Positions 56,111 to 64,000 of a stretch of 64,000 nt of DNA are shown here, one piece after another. A model generated the notes under the pieces. It ran no database searches. It had not been told where the DNA came from and saw nothing but the letters and a program-made list of their open reading frames with translations. How positions within the stretch are numbered: the first letter of the stretch is position 1; the number at the start of each line of letters is the position of its first letter. Source of the stretch: Okeania sp034190295 (GTDB lineage Bacteria > Cyanobacteriota > Cyanobacteriia > Cyanobacteriales > Microcoleaceae). Made by a program: the position numbers and the translations under genes. The DNA lies in NCBI GenBank assembly GCA_034190295.1, contig JAXHSW010000017.1, forward strand, positions 1 to 64,000. Direction: 5' to 3'.

Positions 56111-57503
56111 AAATGTGGAGGGTGTTATTAGGAAAATTCGTAATTTTTCCGATAAATATCCAGCCAATCATTTTATTCTTACTTGTCGAATAGCAGCAAG
56201 AGAATATATATTTGATAAGTTCACTGAGGTGGAGGTTGCTGATTTTGATGATGAACAAATATCGAAATTTGCTAATAATTGGTTTAAAAATAAGTCTGTT
56301 AAACCCGAATATTTTCTGGAACAAGTAGGAGAAAATGAGAGAGTTTTGGAACTGGCGACAAATCCTTTATTATTGACTCTTTTATGTTTGGCATTTGAGG
56401 AGTCTGGAGATTTTCCGGCAAATCGTTCTGAGTTATATAAGGAAGGATTAGATTCGCTTTTAAAAAAATGGGATGCCAAACGTGGAATTCAACGTCGTCA
56501 AGTTTATGGGAAATTATCGCCTCAACGGAAGGAAGATTTATTGAGTAAAATTGCCTGGATTACTTTTGAGAATGGAGAGCTTTTCTTTAAACAGAAAGTA
56601 GTTGAGAAATATATAACTGATTATATTTGTAATTTGCCTGGAGCTAATACTGATGAGGAGGCTTTACAACTGGATAGTGAAGTGGTTTTGCGTTCTATAG
56701 AATCTCAGCATGGATTATTAGTTGAACGTGCGAAAAGTGTTTATTCTTTTTCCCATTTGACTTTTCACGAATATTTTACTGCTAGGGAATTTATTATTGG
56801 TAAAAATTCTTCAGATGAGGCGTTGAAAAGTTTAGTTAGTCATCTTACTGACTATCGTTGGCAGGAGGTATTTTTGTTGGCTGTTGGAATGTCTTCTAAT
56901 GCTGATAGTTTGTTGTTGTTAATGAAGGAAAAAGTAGATGGGATTTTAAGTGGAGATGAAAAATTGCAGATTTTTTTGAAGTGGGTAAATGAAAAGTATC
57001 TTATCAGTGATATTTCGGCAAAACCTTTGTATATTCGAGTTGTATACTTTTTCGTTGAATGTTTCTATAGTGTTCAATTTTTTTTCCTAGAGAAAGCTTC
57101 AAAATTAACTGAAGAATCTGAGCTTAGGAATATTGAATATCTTCGTCGAGAGTTTATAGATAGTTTTAACAAAACGAATATTTTTTTTAAAGATTTTACC
57201 CTTGAAGAAAAGTTAAAACACTCTAGTTTTATGACTGAGATAGAATTATATAGATTGTTAGTTTGGGAAAAAATGCCTTTTCAGCCTAATTCTGGTACAA
57301 AAAATATAATTGACAGTATTATTGAGTATCCAATAGACTTAGAATTTAAACAAAAATTACATCAACTAAAATCTGAATTACCAAGGTCTAATCAACCAAA
57401 GGAAAAGTGTGAGGAATGGTTGAAAATCAATGGTCAACCTTGGGGTAATAAATTCAGAAAATTAATAATAAAATATCGAAATATTTGTCACGATTGGCAG
57501 TTT

Positions 57504-57603
57504 NNNNNNNNNNNNNNNNNNNNNNNNNNNNNNNNNNNNNNNNNNNNNNNNNNNNNNNNNNNNNNNNNNNNNNNNNNNNNNNNNNNNNNNNNNNNNNNNN
57601 NNN
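57504..57603. other. Assembly gap (100 N) in the NACHT C terminus
   Basis: Exactly 100 N, so a placeholder length. It falls just after HDWQF and before LLLPIAEIEK of the NACHT C-terminal domain; true missing length unknown. The other gaps are 49600-49699 and 63350-63449, both in tandem repeats. Confidence 0.95.
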
Positions 57604-57655
57604 ATTATTATTACCAATTGCTGAAATAGAAAAACACAACACAGCAAGTCTCTAG

Positions 57656-58603
57656 TTATAAACATCCTCTCATTTCAACAAAATCTCAATCAAAATTCAA
57701 CTCCAAAATTGGCAATGTTTTGTTCAACTAAGGATTTATATAGAGAGAATGTGGGAGACATAGCTTGAGTAATATACAGGAAAGTTTAGGAAAAATTTTC
57801 ACTGAATCCTTCTTTTCCCACTGACTCATCTGCCAGTTATAAATAATTTTCATCTGAAATTCTGTACGCTACCAATCCAAGAGTTCCCCTACCTAAATCT
57901 TTCTCCATAGACTTTTCCCGATTTACCCAAAACGAAAAAATCCAGAAATAGAGCGATCGCTCCAAGGAATTAATAGTATGACAAAGCAATTAGAAAATTA
58001 TCACTACTTTCAGTCCTACTTTTTTAGGGTATTGCAAAGTAACTTTCAAAAATAGAACTAAATTGCGATCGCTCAATATAGCTTTGACTAATCAAATTAG
58101 CTTTTAATATTATTTCTCTAAATCAAAGTCGCCTAATTTCCCCCAAATTATTACAAAATATTTCACGAGCTTGCGTTGTTTCAGCGATTTGGTACATAGT
58201 TTGTACATAAGATATTGTGCCAATGTTGTGTCTAAACCTAAGAAAAGACTCTTCAATACAAGGCTACAACCTAGTATTTTCGTTAATAGCACCTCAAATC
58301 TGCCAATTTTCAGCCGAGAGGTATAGCCTCAAAAAAACAAATTTTGAAGAAGTCAAATATTCAAGTAATTTTAGCCATTGACAAAATTTTCTTGAGCCTG
58401 TGAGTAGGGGAGTAGGGGAGTGGGGGAGTGGCTCACACGGATTATGGCACGGATACACGGATACGGAAGGGAGAGGGGGAGAATTAAACATAAGAATAAT
58501 TAACATTAACTGGGCTGCTAATTAGCAAAAAAGTTGTTCTACATAAGTTAATTACTTAATAAATGAATTAATAGCTGATAGCTGACGGCTGATAGCTTAC
58601 CTT
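57656..58603. other. Intergenic region before the TPR-sulfotransferase
   Basis: Mostly unique AT-rich sequence. A GAGCGATCGCTC palindrome at 57952-57963, GTAGGGGAGTGGGGGAGTGG octamer-like repeats (58404-58430), the 58477-58567 direct repeat of 52316-52412, and GCTGATA heptamers (58570-58596). Two 60-70 codon reverse ORFs have no support. Confidence 0.5.
58477..58567 (+). repeat. ~90-bp direct repeat, copy 2
   Basis: GGGAGAATTAAACATAAGAA, GGGCTGCTAATTAGCAAAAA and TAAGTTAATTACTTAATAAA match 52316-52412; this copy lacks a 6-bp TGTAAC duplication present in the first. Confidence 0.65.
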
Positions 58604-60643
58604 CTACCAATTAAATTTCATCCCCAAATATTCTTCTAAGCGCTGATTATGAGGTTGAAAATAATCATTTAATTTTTGTCGAAGTGACTCACTAATAGAA
58701 GAATAAGAACCAGCATTTAATTTTGGATAATCTGGAATTTGATAATCTGGCAAACCTAGAAAGTCGAAAACTTGCTTCATCGTAGTTGCCGAGTCACGAT
58801 AAAAGTCTTCACTTTTCAATATTAATAATTGTTCTCTAGGAAAAATAGCTAACCATTTCTTGAGGAATTCTATATATACCCCAGAAGCAATATAATCTCC
58901 TGCAAAATTCCAATAATTAGGATGAGAAATTTTGCTGAGTTTTTCAAGTTGAGAATTAATAGCTACTTCACAAGAACGAAATTCTTTATTTAAACGTACT
59001 TGATGATAGTAATGAGAAATTGCTCGATCGACAGGATTTCTCATAATCAGAATTAGTTTGGTTTTGGGAAAAAAATGAAAGAGTCTACAGGGAGCATATT
59101 GAGCATCAAAATAGGTAGTACTTGCTTCTCCAGTTAAAAACTTTTTTGACTTTGAAATGGGAGGAAAATGTGCCCGATACCAATCTATACCTCTATGGAA
59201 ATTGAAAGACCAAAAATGTATCTCTTTTTTGATGGCAGGTAAAACTTGGGGATGTTTAGTTATATAGCTATAAAGAGAAGTGGTTCCTCCTTTGCCTACT
59301 CCAATAATTAGAAAGTTGGCTTCAGATAATTGTTCTGAATTCCAGTGTTGTTTAACAAAGGTGGGATGGGTTTTATAAATATAATGCTTAGAGGCTATTT
59401 GATAATATTTTATCGCCTCATTAGTTCTGTTTACTTGAGTTAAAGCTTCTGCTAAGTTTAGGTAAGTGGAAACTGAATTATTTTGATTTTCAATAAGTTT
59501 CTGAAATAAATTTACTGTCTCCTCAAGTTTGCCTAATTTTTCAAAAGTTTCCCAGAGACGAGTATCAGACCACCAAGCAAAATCAGGATTAATTTCTATG
59601 GCACGATGATAGGCAATGGAAGCTTCCAACCATTTTTTTTGTTGGGTTAAAGCTAATCCTAGATAATAGTAAGATTGACTATCTCGATTAGTTTCCACAG
59701 CAGCATAATATGAGTTTAAATCTTGTTCTAGTTTAATTTTTTGCCGTAATATTTTCTCTAATTCCCGAAAGATATCTATTTGATATTTACTAGGGAATAT
59801 TTCTCGCAACATATAATAGATAATGATAGCTCCAGAAATCTGATTTGCTTGTGCTAGAGCTGTTCCTAATTTTAGATATAGTTCTGGATTTTCTCTGATG
59901 AGATATAGTGGTTTTTGATAAATAGGATATTGGTCTGGATTTTTAATAGCTTGACAATAATAATCGATAGTTTCATCTAAGTTAGATTGAGAAAGTTGGG
60001 CAAAAGCATCTCCTAACTGTAGGTGCATCCAAGGTAAATCTGGTCTAACTTGAGCAACCTCTAAAAAAGTAGCGATCGCTTCATCTAATTTTTTTTGTTT
60101 AAGTAAAACATCTCCCAGACATTGACGATACCAAACTACTTCTGGGTTGAGTTTTATTGCTTGACGATATGCTATTTCTGCTGCTTCTAGTTTGCCAATT
60201 TGAAAAAGAATATCTGCTAATTTTTGATGAGTACCTTTAAGTTCTGGTTTGAGTTGAATTGCTGTTTGATAAGAAACAATGGCTTGCTCAAATTCCCCAA
60301 CATTAACCAGTGCTTCTCCTAATTTATTGTAATCCCAATAACTATCAGGATTAATTTTAATAATTTGACGGTAAGCAACGACAGCTTCTGAGTATTTTTC
60401 TAGTTTAATTAGGGCATTTCCTAAGTTATGGTAAGACCAAGGAAAATCAGGATTTAATTTGATAGCTTGACGGTAAGCTGTAATAGCTTCATCCCATTTT
60501 TGTAGTTTAGTCAAAGCTTGTCCTAATTTATAGTAAGACCAAGAAAAATTTGGGTTGAGCTTTATTGCTTGATGGTAGGCATTAACGGCTTTATCCCACT
60601 GTTGTTGTTCGAGAAATTTTTCTCCTAATTCGTAATCATCCAT
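58604..60643 (-). CDS. TPR-repeat sulfotransferase
   Basis: 679 residues. About ten tetratricopeptide repeats fill residues 1-430 (WDEAITAYRQAIKLNPDF type). The C-terminal sulfotransferase domain (about 448-679) has the PAPS 5'-phosphosulfate loop IGVGKGGTTSLYSYI and the 3'-phosphate motif LIMRNPVDRAISHYYHQ. Closing segment: QVFDFLGLPDYQIPDYP and LEEYLGMKFNW. It transfers sulfate from PAPS to a carbohydrate, lipid or protein acceptor; TPRs may bind the acceptor, and the acceptor is not readable. The ATG follows, by 1 nt, the TGA of a degenerate copy of this gene's own 3' end, the first of a long array upstream. That layout suggests a former tandem family of sulfotransferase genes. Confidence 0.9.
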   Translation of the reverse strand: MDDYELGEKFLEQQQWDKAVNAYHQAIKLNPNFSWSYYKLGQALTKLQKWDEAITAYRQAIKLNPDFPWSYHNLGNALIKLEKYSEAVVAYRQIIKINPDSYWDYNKLGEALVNVGEFEQAIVSYQTAIQLKPELKGTHQKLADILFQIGKLEAAEIAYRQAIKLNPEVVWYRQCLGDVLLKQKKLDEAIATFLEVAQVRPDLPWMHLQLGDAFAQLSQSNLDETIDYYCQAIKNPDQYPIYQKPLYLIRENPELYLKLGTALAQANQISGAIIIYYMLREIFPSKYQIDIFRELEKILRQKIKLEQDLNSYYAAVETNRDSQSYYYLGLALTQQKKWLEASIAYHRAIEINPDFAWWSDTRLWETFEKLGKLEETVNLFQKLIENQNNSVSTYLNLAEALTQVNRTNEAIKYYQIASKHYIYKTHPTFVKQHWNSEQLSEANFLIIGVGKGGTTSLYSYITKHPQVLPAIKKEIHFWSFNFHRGIDWYRAHFPPISKSKKFLTGEASTTYFDAQYAPCRLFHFFPKTKLILIMRNPVDRAISHYYHQVRLNKEFRSCEVAINSQLEKLSKISHPNYWNFAGDYIASGVYIEFLKKWLAIFPREQLLILKSEDFYRDSATTMKQVFDFLGLPDYQIPDYPKLNAGSYSSISESLRQKLNDYFQPHNQRLEEYLGMKFNW

Positions 60644-60644
60644 C

Positions 60645-63600
60645 TCAAATTTTCCAATTAAATGTCATATATAAGTCTGATTCTAGTTTGTAAATTTCAG
60701 CTCGAAAGAAATATCTCAATTTTTGAGGCAGTAATTTTTTGATAAGCGGATAAGAGTCTAAGTTTAATTTCTGGCGGTCGGGAATTTGATAGTTTGGCAA
60801 ATTGATAAAATCAAGGACTCGTTTCATCTTCCATTTTCCCAGTTAAATTTCAGATATAAGTCTGATTCTAGTTGAGGAATTTCAGCTTGAAAGAAATATC
60901 TCAATTTTTGAGGTAGTAATTCCTGATAGATGGATAATATCCTCCGTTTAATTTCTGGTAGTCGGGAATTTGATAGTTGGGTAAATTGAGAAAATCAAAT
61001 AATCATTTCATCTTCCATTTTCCCACTTAAATGTCACCTCTAAGTCTGATTCTAATTTTTGATTAGAAGGTCGAAAGAAATTGGTCAATTTTTGCTGAAG
61101 TAATTTCCTGATAGATGGATAATATCCTCCGTTGAATTTCTGGTAGTCGGTAATTCGATAACGCAGGCAAATTCAGAAAATCAAATAATCATTTCATCTT
61201 CCGTTTTCCCAGCTAAGTTTCAGATATAAGTATGATTCTAATTGAGTAATTTCAGCTTGAGAGAAATCTCTCAATTTTTGAGGCAGTAATTTCTTGATAG
61301 ATGGATAAGAGTCTAAGTTTAATTTCTGGTAGTCGGGAATTTGATAGTTGGGTAAATTGAGAAAATCAAGGACTTGTTTCATCATGGTTGTGGGAAAAAC
61401 TAAGAGCTTAACCCCACTATTTTTCTCGAAATTTTGCTCCTAACTCTGAGTCATCTATCTCTAGTTTCCCAGTTAAATTTCATCTCTAAGTCTGATTCTA
61501 AGTTGTGAATTTCAGCTTGAGAGAAATCTCTCAATTTTTGAGGCAGTAATTTATTGATAGGTAGATAAAACCTTCAGTTAAATTTCTGGTAGTCGGGAAT
61601 TTGATAGTTGGGTAAATTGAGAAAATCAAGGACTCGTTTCCTCTTCCATTTTCCCAGTTAAATTTCATCTCTAAGTCTGATTCTAATTTTTGAATTTCAG
61701 CATGAAAGAAATCTCTCAATTTTTGAGGCAGTAATTTATTGATAGATGGATAAGACCCTCAGTTTAATTTCTGGTAGTCGGGAATTTGATAGTTGGGTAA
61801 ATTGAGAAAATCAAGGACTCGTTTCATCTTCCATTTTCCCAGTTAAATTTCATCTCTAAGTCTGATTCTAAGTTGTGAATTTCAGCTTGAGAGAAATCTC
61901 TCAATTTTTGAGGCAGTAATTTATTGATAGATGGATAAGACCCTCAGTTTAATTTCTGGTAGTCGGGAATTTGATAGTTGGGTAAATTGAGAAAATCAAG
62001 GACTCGTTTCCTCTTCCATTTTCCCAGTTAAATTTCATCTCTAAGTCTGATTCTAAGTTGTGAATTTCAGCTTGAGAGAAATCTCTCAATTTTTGAGGCA
62101 GTAATTTATTGATAGGTAGATAAAACCTTCAGTTGAATTTCTGGTAGTCGGGAATTTGATAGTTGGGTAAATTGAGAAAATCAAGGACTCGTTTCATCTT
62201 CCATTTTCCTAGTTAAATGCCATCTCTAAGTCTGATTCTAATTTTTGATGATGAGATGGAAAGAAATCTCTCAATTTTTGCTGAAGTAATTTCTTGATAG
62301 ATGGATAAGACCCTCAGTTAAATTTCTGGTGGTCGGGAATTTGATATTTTGGGAAGTTGAGAAAATCAAATACTCTTTTCATCAGGTGTTGTGGGAGAAA
62401 TTAATAACTTCACCCTACTGTTTTTCTCGAAATTTTTCTCCTCACTTTTAGTCATTCATCTGAAGTTTTCCAGTTAAATGTCATCTCTAAGTCTGATTCT
62501 GATTTTTGATTATGAGGTAGAAATAAATCTCTCAATTTTTGGTTCAGTAATTTCTGGATAGGTGGATAATATCCTAAGTTAAATTTCTGGTAGTTGGAAA
62601 TTTGATAGTTTGACAAATTGAGAAAATTAAATATTGGTCAGTTTTTGGTGAAGTAATTTCTTGATAGGTAGATAAGACCCTCCGTTGAATTTTGAATTTC
62701 TGGTGGTCAGGAATTAGATAACGCAGGCAAATTCAGAAAATCAAATACTCGTTTCATCTTCCATTTTCCCAGTTAAATTTCATATATTAAGTCTGATTCT
62801 AATTTGTGAATTTTAGGTCTAAAGAAATCTCTCAATTTTTGAGGCAGTAATTTTCTGATAGATGGATAAGACCCTCAGTTGAATTTCTGCTAGTTAGGAA
62901 TTTGATATGGCGTTGTGGGAGAAATTAAGAACTTCACCCCACTGTTTTTCTCGAAATTTTTCTCCTAATTATTCGTCATCTATTCTATGTAAATTTAAGC
63001 TCGAAAAAAATCTCTAAATTTTGGAGGCAGTAATTTCTTGATAGATGGATAAGACCTTCAGTTAAATTTCTGGCAGTTGGAAATTTGATAGTTTGACAAA
63101 TTGAGAAAATTAAATATTGGTCAGTTTTTGGTGAAGTAATTTCTTGATAGGTAGATAAGACCCTCCGTTGAATTTTGAATTTCTGGTGGTCAGGAATTTG
63201 ATAGTTTGGCAAATTGAGAAAATCAAAGACTCGTTTCATTATATTTGTGGGAGGAAGTAATAGATTCACCGCACTGTTTTTATCGAAATTTTTCTCCTCA
63301 CTTTTAGTCATTCATCTGAAGTTTTCCAGTTAAATGTCATCTCTAAGTCNNNNNNNNNNNNNNNNNNNNNNNNNNNNNNNNNNNNNNNNNNNNNNNNNNN
63401 NNNNNNNNNNNNNNNNNNNNNNNNNNNNNNNNNNNNNNNNNNNNNNNNNTTTCTGGTGGTCAGGAATTTGATAGTTTGGCAAATTGAGAAAATCAAATAC
63501 TCGTTTCATTATATTTGTGGGAGGAAGTAATAGATTCACCGCACTGTTTTTATCGAAATTTTTCTCCTCACTTTTAGTCATTCATCTGAAGTTTTCCAGT

Positions 63601-64000
63601 TAAATGTCATCTCTAAGTCTGATTCTGATTTTTGATGATGAGGTAGAAATAAATCTCTCAATTTTTGGTGAAGTAATTTCTGGATAGGTAGATAAGACCC
63701 TCCGTTGAATTTTGAATTTCTGGTGGTCAGGAATTTGATAGTTTGGCAAATTGAGAAAATCAAATACTCGTTTCATTATATTTGTGGGAGGAAGTAATAG
63801 ATTCACCGCACTGTTTTTATCGAAATTTTTCTCCTCAATTTTAGTCATTCATCTGAAGTTTTCCAGTTAAATGTCATCTCTAAGTCTGATTAGAATTGGG
63901 AAATTTTTTGTGGAAAGAAATCTCTCAATTTTTGAGGCAGTAATTTCTGGATAGGTAGATAAGACTCTCCGTTGAATTTTGAATTTCTGGTGGTCAGGAA
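60645..64000 (-). repeat. Tandem array of sulfotransferase 3'-end fragments (~15 copies)
   Basis: Head-to-tail copies, all on the minus strand, of the last ~60 codons of the sulfotransferase: MKRVLDFLNLPNYQIPD, QKLN, then KLLPQKLRDF and ESDLEMKFNWENGR. Successive units join as AGATGAAACGA, so the stop TGA of one overlaps the ATG of the next. In the regular part (61475, 61660, 61845, 62030) the period is 185 bp. Some units are intact 60-63 codon ORFs (60645-60827, 61194-61385); many carry a TGA after QKLN or frameshifts. Others include ~85 bp more of gene sequence (MTKSEEKNFDKNSAV). N gap at 63350-63449. The array continues past the window. Confidence 0.88.

Larger units (their letters stand above)
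55059..57655 (+). pseudogene. NACHT NTPase gene broken by two insertions and a stop codon
   Basis: A bacterial NACHT (STAND) NTPase. From the ATG at 55059: an HTH-like N terminus (KKEGLATRVECSRQTIFSF), then the pre-NACHT linker and a P-loop reading IWGNPGAG. Frame is lost there: an insertion at 55586-55742 separates it from KTTFLKNI. The middle piece (55743-55982) carries FLTLRDFAEV, an in-frame TAA at 55905-55907, and Walker B ILFDGLDEVRE. A second insertion (55983-56110) follows, after which the frame continues from about 56115 (VIRKIRNFSDKYPANHFILT, CRIAAREY, TNPLLLTLLCLAFEE) to an NCH2-like C terminus (EEWLKINGQPWGNKFRKLI, then NICHDWQF). After the 57504-57603 N gap, the family end LLLPIAEIEK is read in another frame to TAG at 57653-57655. 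NACHT genes of this kind act in anti-phage defence; this copy looks dead. Confidence 0.85.

Overview
The window reads as chromosomal DNA of a low-GC filamentous cyanobacterium. The evidence is the many GCGATCGC (HIP1) octamers, a bacteriophytochrome with an Rcp-type regulator, an FtsH2-type protease, a PAP/fibrillin, a DUF3134 protein and numerous heptanucleotide short tandem repeats. The long repeat-rich intergenic regions suggest an Okeania/Trichodesmium/Moorena-like member of the Oscillatoriales; that placement is inference. Three runs of exactly 100 N (49600-49699, 57504-57603, 63350-63449) show a draft scaffold.

Layout. 0-9.1 kb is a light/signal-transduction block, all on the minus strand: a biliverdin-type bacteriophytochrome kinase, an Rcp-like response regulator and a very large hybrid kinase with four CBS domains. 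10.5-24.3 kb is mostly housekeeping: aminopeptidase P, FtsH2, a ParM-like actin with a possible ParR-like partner, a PAP/fibrillin, a DUF3134 protein with a 16-copy Pro-rich repeat, MraY and a family 2 glycosyltransferase. 24.9-34.4 kb holds a two-gene polyketide locus resembling enediyne/polyene iterative synthases: KS-AT on one protein, then three tandem ACPs, KR, DH, an in-line phosphopantetheinyl transferase and two hotdog thioesterase-like domains on the next. 34.7-37.3 kb has an RTX calcium-binding repeat protein and a small 2TM protein.

37.9-57.7 kb looks like a defence island. It contains a DUF262 plus HEPN two-gene operon facing a C5-cytosine methyltransferase; an McrB-type GTPase followed by two paralogous McrC/LlaJI-type nucleases separated by a ~59-bp tandem-repeat array; a nucleotidyltransferase; and a NACHT NTPase that appears inactivated by two related small insertions, one exactly in the Walker A motif. 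An ABC1/UbiB kinase and a candidate structured RNA sit inside this island.

58.6-64 kb holds a TPR-sulfotransferase gene preceded by at least 15 head-to-tail degenerate copies (about 185 bp where regular) of the sulfotransferase 3' end, running off the window.

Non-coding DNA is dominated by a few dispersed families: an element carrying a GCCTTAAAAGGC hairpin; AT-rich elements ending in TTACCGAA and AGGTAATTA; MITE-like inverted repeats with TATCAAATCCGG ends; another with GATACAGC ends; and heptamer arrays that occur inside or at the ends of several of these.
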